Below are positions 40,823-51,696 of a stretch of DNA of 64,000 nucleotides, piece by piece (positions within the stretch are counted from its first letter, which is position 1; each line of letters begins with the position of its first letter). The notes under the pieces are model-generated. The model was not told the DNA's origin, searched no databases, and worked only from the letters and a program-made list of their open reading frames with translations. Source of the DNA: Pseudomonas silvicola (lineage in GTDB: Bacteria; Pseudomonadota; Gammaproteobacteria; Pseudomonadales; Pseudomonadaceae); contig NZ_CP093281.1 of assembly GCF_026651855.1 (NCBI RefSeq), forward strand, positions 310,001 to 374,000, in the 5' to 3' direction. Position numbers and translations under genes: made by a program.

Positions 40823-43166
40823 CAGGGAAGTTCAGCTTCAGCGAGCCTATAAAGGTGCGTTCCTGGCCTGGATAGCAGCTGGTATCGCCATCGCAGGTAC
40901 CGACATAGTGATGATCAAACAGGTTCTGCACGTTGAATCCGACCTGAATATTTCTGTTCACCTGATATTTCACGCCCGCATCGACCAGGGTGTCTTTACC
41001 GGAATGGTGTTGGCGTTGTCGCCGTACATGCTGCCGATATAGCGCACGCCAGTGCTCAGCAACAGCCCATCAAACATGCCCTGATGGAAGCCGTAGTTCA
41101 GCCATGCCGATGCCATGTTTTTCGGCACGTTAGCCTGCTGCTTGCCCTGATCGCCATTGTTGCTTTTGCTGATCTCGGCATCGGTGTAGGTATAAGAAGC
41201 CAGCACGTCGAGGTTAGAGGTCAGCTGTGCCTGTGTTTGCCACTCGATGCCGCGTGAGCGCACTTCACCTGATGCCACCTGATAACCGGTGGCGAGCCCA
41301 TCGACGATTTCATTGGTGAGCACGTTGGATTTGGTGATATCAAACGCGGCCAGTGTCATCAGCAGATTGCTGTCCGGCTGATATTTCACCCCAATCTCAT
41401 ACTGATGCGCCTTACTCGGATCGAAGGTGCGGTTCTGGCTGTCGGTGCCGCTGTTGGGCACGAATGACTCGGCGTAGCTGATGTACGGCGCCAATCCGTT
41501 GCCAACCAGATAAGTTAATCCCGCACGCCCCGTCCAGGCATCTTTGTCCACCCACGAGCTGCTGCCACTGAGGTTGTTCTGCGTGCGCATGCTGATATCG
41601 TCATGACGACCACCGAGCGTCACCAGCCATTGATCGGTCAGGTGAATTTGATCCTGCATGTACACACCCAACTGGGCGGTGGTTTGATCGTTGTTATTCA
41701 CGGCGTTGGTCGGGTCGGCAATATCCAGACCGTAAACCGGATGGGTGATGCTGAGCGCGGGCGCAACAGCGCTGAAGCGCTTGGCGTTGGCATCCAGCCA
41801 GCTGTAATCCACCCCGGCCAGCAGCGTATGTGCGACTGACGCCGTGTTGAAATCCATCTGCAACTGATTATCGATGTTGAAGGCTTTCATGTGCTCATCA
41901 AAACGAATGGCGTTGCGTGACGCACGGTGTTGGTGGTGAAGTCTGGATCGCCTGCAAGCAGGTTGTTCAGAATGGTATCGGTCTGACCATAACGCAGGTT
42001 CTGGCGGAACTTAATGCCCTCAGAAAGCTGCTGGCTGAACTCATAGCCCACGCTGTACTGCTCCTGGCGGAAGCGGTTGTAGTTGTAATCGCCTAAGAGC
42101 GTGTCGGTGGTTTTATTGCCCGGATTGGTCAGGACTGCCACGGTGCCACCGGAGGTATCGCGCAGGTAATCAGCGCGCAGCGTCAGACTGGTATCGGCGG
42201 AAGGAAGCCACGTTAAGGTGGGTGCGAGGTACAGGCGGTTATCTTCTACATGCGGGCCATCGCGATACTGGAACTGGGTATCGCTGTCACGTGCCAGACC
42301 GACCACGCGATACAGCCACTGACCTTCATCATCCAGTTTATCGCTCATATCAAACTGCGCCTGACGGCGATTGAAATTCCCCAACTGGACTTCCACTTCA
42401 TGCACGCCGCGCGCGTCAGGCATTTTGCTGACGCGGTTCACGATCCCGCCAGCATCGCCGAGACCAAACAGGGTTGAAGAGGGGCCGCGTACAATATCAA
42501 TGCGTTCCAGTGCATAAGGTTCGGTGCGGAAGTAGCTGTAACTGTTGTTGAGTTGGCGTAGACCATCACGGTAATCGTTGGTGGTCAGAGCATTGAAGCC
42601 GCGAATGTAGATCCAGTCATAACCTTTGGGATCGACACCGTAGGTTTCGGTTTTCACTCCCGGCACATAGCGCAACGCTTCGGTGACGCTTTGGACATTC
42701 TGGCGGTCCAATTGCTGACGCGTGATCACCGAGACTGACTGAGGCACTTCAAGCAGGTGTATCTGTTTTAGTGGCCTGGTGGTTTGATCCGGTACGGCGG
42801 AAGAGTTGCTCGGGGTTTTGGTTACCGTCAGCGTATCTTCGCCTACTGTCGAAGGCGTGACGGAGACGGTGTCACCATTTGCGTCCACTCCAGTCCACTT
42901 CCTGCCAAGAGTTGACCCAGCGCGCTGTTCAACGTCATCGAGCCTTTCACCGCCGGTGCAGTTTTATTAGCAAGGGATGCCGGTGCAGCAATCAGCTGCA
43001 CGTTAGCCTGTCTGGCTAATTGGTTGAGTGAGGTCGCCAGTGGTTGCGAGGGCAGTGACAGTGACAGCGTTGCCGCGGCGAAAACGGCGGAAGCAGGCAA
43101 GGCCACCGCCAGCGCGACGGCAATATGCACGAAGGTCGAATGCACGTAAAACAGAAAAACAGCCAT
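40822..43166 (-). CDS. TonB-dependent siderophore receptor with STN signalling domain, frameshifted
   Basis: ATG at 43166 (RBS GGGGATC region). The signal peptide ends PASAVFAA. The STN domain 'LSLPSQPLATSLNQLARQAN' to 'LLAGSGLEWTQ' binds a FecR-type partner. The TonB box region 'GEDTLTVTK' precedes the plug 'PQSVSVITRQQLDRQNVQSV' and 'RIDIVRGPSSTLFGLGDAGG'. The barrel has 'GLTYLVGNGLAPYISYAESF' and ends 'NVQNLFDHHYVGTCDGDTSC' with ERTFIGSLKLNF. Only four breaks (about 42890, 41900, 40975, 40830). About 780 residues. The end 'YPGQERTF' type is typical of ferrichrome- or coprogen-class receptors (FhuE/FpvA/FoxA style); ligand not certain. Confidence 0.9.
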
Positions 43167-43186
43167 TCAGGATCCCCAGAGATAAG

Positions 43187-43205
43187 ATAAATAATAATCA
43201 TTCTC
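43187..43205. promoter_or_regulatory. Candidate Fur box upstream of the TonB receptor
   Basis: This 19-mer contains ATAATCATT and matches the Fur consensus (GATAATGATAATCATTATC) at 14 of 19 positions by hand alignment. It lies 20 bp before the receptor start. Confidence 0.6.
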
Positions 43206-43245
43206 TTCTGAAGACGGCGCGCAGGGTCAAACCCTGACATCGATT

Positions 43246-44282
43246 TTAATTATTTTTTAACGTCATGCTGGTTGCGACCACAGTGGATTGATTTTTAATG
43301 TTTTTTATTTTCACCGGCAGCACGCGCGGCAATGCGTTAGCAAAGCTATCCACCCGATTGGTATCAAAACTGCCGCTGATGCGCAGTGCAGCAACAGCAG
43401 GCGAATTCAGCTTGAGCGAAACGTCGCCGTAGCGAGCAAACTCCGCCAGTGCCATATCCAGCCGGGTGTCATCCAGTACGATACGATCGTCGCGCCAGGC
43501 GGCGATGCGCTCGGCGGGCAGCGTCGAGCGTGAAATCAGACGCCCCTGCGCATCAGTCAGCGATCGTTCTGAGGCGTGCAGCACACTGATATGTCGCTGT
43601 GCTTGTGGAACATGCAGATGCTGCATCGCCCGCCACCAGCGGTTCTCCCAGTTGCCGCGTGGACCGACGCGCACCGCGCCTGAACGCACGGCGACATCGC
43701 TGCCTTCACCACTCATGGTATGCGGCAGGTAACGGACCCGGAATTCGGTGCCCACTACGGTTACGCGGGTTGGGCCGCTAAGCACCTCAAACGGCTGGCT
43801 CGGGTTGTGCGTGACCTGGAAGAAGACTTGCCCTTGCGGCATCTCCACCTCCGGCGATTGGCAAAGTAGCGCACATTGAGCTGGGTACCGGCATCCAGTG
43901 ACAACGTGGTGCCGTCGGGAAGTTGCACGGTGCGCATCTCGCCACGTCCGGTGTGCCAGCTTGCGCTGTAAAGCGGCGGGGCGAAGGTGTTACGTAGCGG
44001 GAAGTAGAGCACGGCTGCCAGTAACAGCAGCGCACAGGTCGCTACTATCGAACCACCCGATACGGCGTGCTGGCGCGGGGCGCGCAGATGCGCAACGGCA
44101 GCGGCAGGAATAGCCGCCGTCTGTTGCCACAGCCCGCCCAAATCCTCGTATTCTGCCCGATGGGTAGGCGTTTGCAGCCAGCGTTCGAAAGCCTGCTGCT
44201 CCTCTCGCGTCATGCCCTCTTGCTGACGGAGTAGCCAGTGAATCGCCTGTTCGGCAATTGTCTGCTCATCATGACGCGTCAT
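43246..44282 (-). CDS. fecR: FecR-family anti-sigma regulator, frameshifted
   Basis: ATG at 44282 overlaps the FecI stop. N-terminal DUF4880-type 'EQAIHWLLRQQEGMTREEQQ' with 'AFERWLQTPTHRAEYED' binds the sigma factor. One TM segment 'IVATCALLLLAAVLYFPL' near residue 85. The periplasmic FecR domain 'GEMRTVQLPDGTTLSLDAGT' then QLNVRYF, and after a break near 43850 'PFEVLSGPTRVTVVGTEFRV'. The C-terminal STN-contacting part is 'RIVLDDTRLDMALAEFARYG'. About 345 residues. Transmits receptor occupancy to FecI; the receptor STN domain two genes on is the obvious partner. Confidence 0.87.
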
Positions 44283-44810
44283 CGTGCCTTCCCTGTCGAT
44301 TGTTCATCACGCCAGCTGTCGCGGCTGGCACGGCAGGCCAGCATGGCGCGAATGATGTGTTTTCCACCATGTTGGTTGAAATTCCCATGCTCGCAGCCAC
44401 TTCGCTGCGACTGCCCCTCAATTCGATGACGGATAAAAGCCTCCCGACAGCGCGGCGGCAGGGTCTCAATGGCAGCCACAATATGGTCGATATATTGTTG
44501 GTTCTCAGGCGATTGTCCGGTTGCTCGTAGCGGGTGCCAGTAACTCATCGGTGTCAGTATCTTGCGAGGGATCATACTGTTTCTGCAGGCGATAGCGGTC
44601 GACCAAGATTTCTGGCGATATGGTAGAGCAATCCGCGGTGCGAGGAAATCTGTTCCGGGGCAGCCAGCGCGCGGCTGAATGTCTCCTGGGTCAATTCTTC
44701 CGCGAGGTGTTTATCCCGCAGTTTACCGCTCAAAAGCGGAACAGTTCCGTGTAGTAACGCTCAAACGCTGACAAGATGGATTCCCAACAACCGCACAGTG
44801 CTGCATGCAT
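44279..44810 (-). CDS. fecI: FecI-type ECF sigma factor, frameshifted
   Basis: ATG at 44810. Corrected reading gives 'SILSAFERYYTELFRFLSGK', 'DKHLAEELTQETFSRALA' (sigma-2 region), 'RNLVVDRYRLQKQYD', then sigma-4 'IETLPPRCREAFIRHRIEGQ' and 'SRSEVAASMGISTNMVE'. Breaks near 44735, 44710, 44620, 44530 and 44400. About 177 residues. The stop TGA overlaps the FecR start (ATGA). An upstream Fur box gives iron-dependent expression; the sigma then drives the receptor gene, as for FecI. Confidence 0.84.
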
Positions 44811-44835
44811 GAAGAGTGGCAGGCTGTATTTGAAT

Positions 44836-44854
44836 GAAAATCGTTATCGTTATC
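44836..44854. promoter_or_regulatory. Candidate Fur box upstream of fecI
   Basis: GAAAATCGTTATCGTTATC; its reverse complement matches 15 of 19 positions of the Fur consensus by hand. It lies 26 bp upstream of the sigma-factor start. Confidence 0.65.
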
Positions 44855-44931
44855 AAGATGGGATGAGTGGAAAAGGTAAAAAAAGCGTTGTTGAGGAAGA
44901 TTATGGGCGCGATAGGGTGCTGAGTGTGGAA

Positions 44932-45218
44932 TTAAAAGTCGGGTAGGTGACGAGCCGTATCCATCTGTTGATGTAAAATTCGGGCAATAAATATTCCGGA
45001 AGGATTGGCAGTATAAAATGGTATGTGACTGGAAAACAATACGTTTCACATCCTGCACGCGCGGGTAATCCTGTCCCATCTCAGGCATCTTTGACAATGT
45101 TTCAAGGAACTCATCCAATGCATCGGTGTAGCGATCGGCTGGGCTTCACCAAATTGAGCAAGGTATAATCATAGATATTGGCAAAGTCACTGTCGGCAAG
45201 TTTGGACAGTTTATACAC
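44932..45218 (-). CDS. RelE/ParE-family toxin of type II TA system, frameshifted
   Basis: GTG at 45218, overlapping the antitoxin end by 8 bp. Corrected protein: VYKLSKLADSDFANIYDYTL, 'ADRYTDALDEFLETLSKMPE', 'DVKRIVFQSHTILY' and a tail 'ARILHQQMDTARHLPDF'. This is the ParE pattern: N-terminal SxxAxxDxxxIYxYT, a central helix pair and the terminal HQxMDxxRHL. Breaks near 45150 and 44990. About 96 residues. ParE-type toxins poison gyrase, RelE types cleave mRNA; this sequence is nearer ParE. Confidence 0.82.
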
Positions 45219-45453
45219 GATGAAGCTTCTTCCTTTCCGCAGCGATCTCACGCAGTGAACGCGGGCTTTCGCCACTTTCTAACCCTTCAACAACGGCATT
45301 TCGGACAACTTGATCATGTGATTCCTGTTGTTCCAGCAGCCGTAAAGCCGAACGCATCACTTCACTGGCTGATCCATAGCGCCCTGAATCAACCATGCGC
45401 GAGATGAAGTTATCGAGTTGTTCGCCTACGCTAACCGACGTTATTTTTCTCAT
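45211..45453 (-). CDS. ParD-family ribbon-helix-helix antitoxin
   Basis: ATG at 45453 is preferred over the GTG at 45462, because GGTGAG lies at RBS distance. 'ITSVSVGEQLDNFISRMVDS' is the DNA-binding ribbon-helix, 'GRYGSASEVMRSALRLLEQQ' the second helix (the GRYxxxSExxRxxLR ParD signature). The C-terminal part wraps the toxin and ends AAERKKLHRV. 80 residues, intact with no frameshift. Order antitoxin-toxin with overlap is classical. Confidence 0.9.
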   Translation of the reverse strand: MRKITSVSVGEQLDNFISRMVDSGRYGSASEVMRSALRLLEQQESHDQVVRNAVVEGLESGESPRSLREIAAERKKLHRV

Positions 45454-45465
45454 TGAACTCACCGT

Positions 45466-45482
45466 GTATTAACTGTTAATAC
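45466..45482. promoter_or_regulatory. Perfect palindrome, candidate TA operator
   Basis: GTATTAACTGTTAATAC is a perfect 8+1+8 dyad 13 bp upstream of the antitoxin ATG. RHH antitoxins bind such dyads to autoregulate. Confidence 0.65.
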
Positions 45483-45690
45483 AAAAGAACATAGTTTGCT
45501 CAAGTCTTCATCGCCAGTCAAATCGACCTCGTTCTTATGGAATGTGCCACGCAACAGTATGTTTTGCTCAGCCCCTTAACCTTCACTCAACAACTATAAT
45601 ATTCCCAGACGGTCTGCGGTATGGGCACACAGATCATGCTGGCTGTTCCCCTTGCTCACTATCATTGGTGCTTTTGCAGAAGGATAACTC

Positions 45691-46247
45691 ATGCGTACTT
45701 TTCTGGTGGCGTTGTGCGTCTCGTTGAGTGTTTTGACCTTCCCGGCCCTGGCGGCTGGCACACTCAGTGATGGATGGGAATGGCTGAAGCAGGACGTGTC
45801 ACAAACCTGGGAGCAGCCACAATATTACGACCTCTATTTGCCGTTCATCAGCTGGCATGCGCGTTTCGCTTACGACAAAGACAAAACCGATAACTACAAC
45901 GAGTCGCCATGGGGCGGTGGCTTTGGTGTGTCCCGCTACAACGAGGACGGTGACTGGAGCGCGCTGTATGCGATGGCCTTTAAGGATTCGCACAACATGT
46001 GGCAGCCGATTATCGGTTACGGCTGGGAGAAGGCTGGTATCTCGATGAGGCACGCGATGTGCGTTTAGGGTTGGGGCTGACGGCGGGCATCACCGCGCGT
46101 GACGATTTCGCCAACTACGTGCCGCTGCCGATTGTTTTGCCGCTGTTCTCCGCAGGTTATAAAAATCTTAACGTGCAGTTCACCTATATTCCGGGTAGCT
46201 ACAACAACGGCAATGTGCTGTTTGCCTGGTTCCGCTATGGATTCTGA
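45691..46247 (+). CDS. pagP: Lipid A palmitoyltransferase PagP, one frameshift
   Basis: ATG 45691 (RBS AAGGATAA). Signal peptide [21 protein letters not shown]. '[20 protein letters not shown]' and [18 protein letters not shown] are the conserved PagP start with the catalytic His in 'SWHARF'. '[20 protein letters not shown]' then GWEK carries the catalytic Asp-Ser pair. A break near 46033 disturbs '[20 protein letters not shown]'. The end '[20 protein letters not shown]' with GF is intact. About 185 residues. Adds palmitate to lipid A in the outer membrane, giving resistance to cationic peptides. Confidence 0.93.
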
Positions 46248-47655
46248 CAGGGTGCAGCGTTCACCCACGCTTAAGTGGCTGAAGAGAATCGCCCTGGGCG
46301 TGGTTTCTTTGCTGATCATGTTTTCTGATTCGCGGCTATCAGTCTGAGCAGGGACCGCTGCATCGCTGGCATACCTGGGCGGCTGACGAAATGACAGTGG
46401 ATCAAATAGATCCGCCACCTTCGCCGATTATCTGGCGCAGGAAAATGTGATCTTCCAGCAGATGAAACACAACGTCACGGACCAACTGAGTGACGAAGAG
46501 AAAACCTCGCTAAACCGCTATTACGCGCAAAGCCCGGTCTATCCGGCAGGATTTGACACCGACTGGAATCGTTCGTTTGTACTGAAACCCATGGGTGAAA
46601 TTAAAGGCGCTGTGGTGCTACTGCACGGCCTAACGGATTCGCCTTACAGCATGCGTTATCTGGCACAGGCCTATCAGCAACAAGGCTATGTTGCGGTAGA
46701 ACCGAGATTACCCGGCCACGGCACCGCGCCGGGATCGTTAACCAAAGTTGACTGGAAAATGTGGCTGGCCGCGACGCGTCTGGCCCGTGCGTGAAGCCAC
46801 GGATAGCGGGAACCCAGGTCCCGTTGCATCTGGTGGGCTACTCCAACGGCGGCGCGCTGGCGATGAAGTATGTGCTTGATAGCCAACAGGATCAGGCGCT
46901 GCGTAAACCACAACAGGTGGTGTTGTTGTCACCGATGATTGGCGTGACGGCATACGCCCGTTTTGCGGGGTTAGCGGGATGGCCAGCGGTGTTCCCGGTG
47001 TTTGCTAAAGCGGCGTGGCTGAATATCGTGCCGGAATACAACCCGTTTAAATACAATTCATTCCCGAGCGGCGCGTCAGTCCTGGCTGTTAACCCAGGCG
47101 TTGCAGGAACAGATTGTGCAACTCGCCCGCGATGGCGAAATACGTGGCTTACCCCCGCTGATGACGTTCCAGTCGATCCTCGATTCCACTGTCAGTACCC
47201 GCGCGGTGGTGAATGCGCTGTACCGTTACCTGCCGGACAACGGCAGTCAGTTAGTGATTTTCGATATCAACCAGGCGGCCAACTTACGCGCGCTGTTCCG
47301 GCCTGCACTGTATTCAGCGGTCAACGACTTACTGCCTGCCGCGCCGCGTCCTTACGCCACAACGGTGATCACTAACGCGTCGCCCACCACTTATGACGTG
47401 GTCGCCCGCATCACGCCCGCCGATCAAACCAACGAAGTGACGCGTCCGCTGCATCTGGCGTGGCCGCAGGATATGTATTCCTTGTCGCATATCGCTGTCC
47501 CATTCCCTCTCACCGATTCGCTGTATGGCCGCGAACCCACCGAGAAAAATCTTTATGGCATCAGCCTCGGCATCATCTCACTGCGCGGAGAAACCGCCAG
47601 CCTCACCGTGGGACTCGACACCTTGATGCGTTACCTCAATCGTTTTCTTATATGA
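46237..47655 (+). CDS. Alpha/beta hydrolase (lysophospholipase-like), membrane-anchored, frameshifted
   Basis: ATG 46237 overlaps the pagP stop by 11 bp. It has an N-terminal TM anchor '[12 protein letters not shown]'. Breaks occur near 46325 and 46410. '[20 protein letters not shown]' is the oxyanion segment. After a break near 46790, '[20 protein letters not shown]' is the GxSxG nucleophile elbow. '[20 protein letters not shown]' and '[20 protein letters not shown]' (likely catalytic His in SLSHIAVP) follow after a break near 47080. About 472 residues. Overlap with pagP suggests an envelope-lipid task; substrate unknown. Confidence 0.78.
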
Positions 47656-47749
47656 TGGCGCAAATAAATGCACGAATTGCCTGCGGTCAGCAGCCGGATC
47701 TGGCAGTGCCTTAAAGAGTGATGACTTTTCAGCAGCCCGTTGGCAAGAA

Positions 47750-48711
47750 TCAGTCGGCCAGCAACACCGAGAGCACAAAGGTCAGCACAATCAGCGTGAG
47801 TTTAGTGGCCAGCGAGTTAATCGGGATCAACGCGGTGACGATGTGAAACACCGAGTAATGCATGATGTACACCCCGGTCATGGTTTTACTCACCGTGGCC
47901 AGCAGCGTCTCTTTGAGGGCGACATGGCGGCGGAAACGCACGCCGCGGCGGCCTGTAATACCAGTGCGACCACCAACAGGTAAATTTGAACCGGTGAGGA
48001 GGAAGGCATTGCGGTCGGCTTTAAACAACGCAGAAGAAGAAGTGCTGCTCGTACAACCAGGTGAACAGATAGATGAAAGGGCAGGGCGCAGGTGGCGACA
48101 GGGCGACTCTTCTCCGATTCAGCCAGTCGGCGTCACTGGTTCACACAATAGTTAGCCGGTGAGGTAAAACCTTGGCCAGGTCAGATACCTGTACTGCGGC
48201 GCGAGGCTAAATACTCGCACCTCGGGATAGAGCACTGAGAGCAAATCGTAACCATAGGAAAACAACAACAGGGCACCGACCAGCGCGCAAAACGTCAGGC
48301 GATGCAGGCTAAGCCAGCTGAGCAGCGGAGTTAAAGCTGTAGATCACGATAAACGAGAACACAAACCACGGCTGAATCAGGTAACCGCGCTGATAAGGTT
48401 CCCACAGATAGTAAATCGTCATCCAGAAGAGGAAGACGATCACCACATTGCGGATCTTGTTGAGCTGCCAGCGTAAATCCTGCTCGGCGTGGCTATCCAT
48501 AATGCCCGCCACCACAAAAAACAGTGGGGTGGCAATGGTGGAGATAAATGTCAGGAACGCCAGAATCCAGTGGTAATCATAATCGTAGCGATCCCAGGTG
48601 TTATACAGCGTAAAAAAGGAGTCCTGCCGCCATGCAGCCGAGTGTCTTAATGACATTCAGCCCGGTGGCGTTCTGCTGACGTCGCTTTCTCAGCGCGGTG
48701 GAAGCAGGCAT
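47750..48711 (-). CDS. Acyltransferase-3 family membrane protein, frameshifted
   Basis: I place the ATG at 48711, inside the end of the RND gene in another frame: MPASTALRKRRQQ, then NVIKTLGCMA, the start of an acyltransferase-3 TM1. A small indel near 48620 hides the usual His of TM1. 'DYDYHWILAFLTFISTIATP' then LFFVVAG, 'IRNVVIVFLFWMTIYYLWEP' and 'TMTGVYIMHYSVFHIVTALI' with PINSLATKL are family features (the last is the C-terminal 'YLxHxxV' region). The middle (48310-47990) is badly shifted. About 320 residues, 8-10 TM. O-acylates a surface sugar or polymer in related proteins. Confidence 0.7.
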
Positions 48712-51696
48712 AAATCACCGGCAGAACCAGTAGCGTCAGTATCGTCGCAAAGCCCAGCCCAAACATAATCACCACCGCCATGCTCTGGAAAAACACATCG
48801 CGTAGCAGCGGTGCCAGGCCTAACACCGTGGTGAACGCGGTCAGCAGGATGGGGCGCAAGCGCGACGTGGCGGCATACAGAATCGCGTCATGCTGCGCTT
48901 TGCCCTGCTTCTGTTGCTCAATCTCTTCCACCAGCACAATGCCGTTACGGATCAGCATGCCGCTCAGGCTCAGCAAGCCAATCAGCGCCATAAAGCCAAA
49001 CGGTATGCCGGTGAGTAAAAAGCCAGGCGTCACGCCGATCAACGCCAAAGGCACTGTCAGCCAGATCGCCACCGCATTTTTCAGTGAGCTAAACATCAGC
49101 ACGGTAATCACAAACATTCCAGATAGCCCAACGGCAACGTGGTGAACACGCCTTGCTGCGCTTCGCTGGAGTTTTCGGCATCGCCGCCCCATTCAATGCT
49201 GTAGCCGTGCGGCAGTGTGAGCTGATCAATTTGCGGTCGCACGCGAGACAGATATCACCGAGGTATCGCTGCTGAGGCGGGCTGGGATCGGTCATCACCG
49301 TCAGCACGCGACTGCGATCGCCGCAGAATTAATGGATCTTCCCATTCAAGATTAAAGCCACTCACTACATTACTCAGCGGAATGTAATGCTGCTGGCTTT
49401 GGCTCCACACCAGCACATTGTTCAGATGATTGGCATCCTGGCGTTCGCTGGCGGGCGGGCGCACCACCACTGGCAGTAAATCTGCAGCTTCACGGTATAA
49501 ACCCACGCGGCTGCCGGTGAAATTCATTTGCAGCGCGTTATCGATTTCCTGTTTATCCACACCCAGCTCGCGGCCCAGCGCGGATTAAACTGTGGACGGA
49601 TGACCTTGCTGCGGTTTTGCCAGTCATTTCGCACGCTGTCGGTAGCGGCAGGATCTGCGCGAGGATATCACCACTTCACTGGCAATCAGTCGCATGCGGT
49701 CGGGATCAGGGCTATGCGCACTTCAATGGCGCTGCCGCCGGAAGGACCAAACATCACCCGCTTGGTGCTGGCATTCACCTGCGGATACTGGCGGGCAATA
49801 TAGTCATCCACGCGGCGTGACAGCGCGGCGATGTTACGCTGATCGTCCATGCGCACCATGATTTGCGCGTAATTGCTGTATTGACGCTGTCCATTGTAAG
49901 TAAGGATAAAACGCATGCTGCCCTGGCCGACGGTGGTGACCGTAGACACCACGCCTTGCTGCCCGGTGATCGACTTTTCAATATCGCTGGCCATTTGCTC
50001 GGTGGCCTTGATGTCTGTGCCGTAAGGCAGCCACAAATCGACAAAGAAGATCGGCGTATTGGACGAGGGGAAGAAGTTTTGTCTTACGCCACCAAAGCCC
50101 CAGATCGCCAGTGCCAGCAGGACGGCCATCACTGAAAGCGTGAGGGTTTTCTGCTGTAGCAGCGCGTTGAGCGTGCGTTGGTAGATCCGGTAGAAACCGC
50201 CATCGTACGGCGAGGCTTCAGCGGCGAGCGTTGCCGCGCTGTTCTTTTTAAACAGCCACCATTTGATTAACACCGGCGTGATGGTGAGCGCCGAGAACCA
50301 ACTCAACATCAGCGAAATCAACGCCCTGGAACAGCGATTTGCAGTACTCACCGGTGGAGATCCTGCGACAACCCAATCGGCGCAAACGCCAGTATTGCGA
50401 TAATCGTGGCCCCTAACAGCGGGAAGGCCGAGCGCCGGATAACAAAGTTGATGCCGAGGTACGCGATGAGCCTTTGACGATGCAATCCAATCCCTTCGAA
50501 ACGATCACAATCGCGTTATCCACCAGCATGCTGAGGGCAATAATCAGTGCTCCCAGTGAAATACGCTTGTAGCTCAATGCCCCACAGATACATGATTAGC
50601 AGGGTGCCCAGCGTTCAGCGCCAGCGAGCGCAATAATGATGCCGCTGCGTACGCCCATAAAGATCAGCCAGTACACCACAATCGCCAGCGCCATCAGGAA
50701 GTTGGTGATAAAGCCGTTGACGGAGTGCGCCACTTCCGCAGCCTGATCGTAAAACGTATTGATTTGGATACCGGCTGGTTTTTCTGCCGACATCTGCTGC
50801 AGTTTGGCTTCCAGCGCACGCCCCACATCAATCACGTTGACGCCAGGGATAAAGGAGACGCCCATGGTGACCGCCGGGCGCGTTGGCGTGATAGATGCTG
50901 GAAGGGGATTCGCTCAACCCGCGAGACAGCGTAGCGATGTCGCGCAAGCGGGTGGTGGCAGTGTCGCCAACGGGGCTGATAAGCAGATCGCTCAGCTCAT
51001 CGATATTTTCAAATTCCCCGGTAGGATGCAGACGAATCGATTCGGAGCCGGATTTGATCTCTCCTGCGCTGGAAACCACGTTCAGGCGGCTCAGTGCGGC
51101 GGAGAGTTGTGCTGGCGTGATGCCGCGCGCCGCCATTTTGTCGCGAAACATCGACATCAATTTGCTGCGGGATGGCGCCGTAGCCACCTTGCCACGCCGG
51201 GCACCAGCACCAGTTCCACCACCAGCTGTTCGGCATATTGCACTAATTCAGGATTGCTGAAGTTGTCACCGAAATGGCGAAGAAAAACGAACACGTCGCC
51301 AAAATCATCGTTAACGAAAGGCGCCGCCGGGAACGAAGCGTGACGCGCATCACCGACGCGCCGCCGCAGCTCATCCAGATTTGCGGCAGTTCATTGGAGT
51401 GATAGCGCGACGCAATATTCACCGTAATTTAGTGACAGGCCGTTGGAGGAGATGGAACGACGCTGTCAGATAGGGCAACTGCTGCAGGGCATTTCCAGCG
51501 GCAGCGTCACCTCTTCTTCCACCTGCTGCGCAGATGCGCCAGGGTATTGTGTGACCACCACGGCGGTTTTAATGGTAAAAGCGGGGTCTTCCAGGCGACC
51601 AATATTCAGCAGGGCAAAAATACCCCCCAGCCCTAATAGCAAAATCGCCAGCCAGACGCGAATCGGGTTATCAATAAACTGTTTGGAGATGTCCAT
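48647..51696 (-). CDS. RND-family efflux permease (AcrB/MexB-like inner membrane pump), frameshifted
   Basis: ATG at 51696, with the adaptor TAA overlapping it. TM1 'NPIRVWLAILLLGLGGIFAL' followed by 'NIGRLEDPAFTIKTAVVVTQ' then YPGASAQQVEEEVTLPLE. Porter domain 'GVSFIPGVNVIDVGRALEAK'. 'RALISLMLSWFSALTITPVL' is the TM4 block. 'IPFGFMALIGLLSLSGMLIR' with NGIVLVEEIEQQ and 'ATSRLRPILLTAFTTVLGLA' are the C-terminal TM blocks. At least ten frame changes. About 1015 residues. The 'RLEDPxFTIKTAVV' start places it in the HAE-1-like branch found with lipoprotein adaptors. The outer-membrane channel gene is not in the window. Confidence 0.86.
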
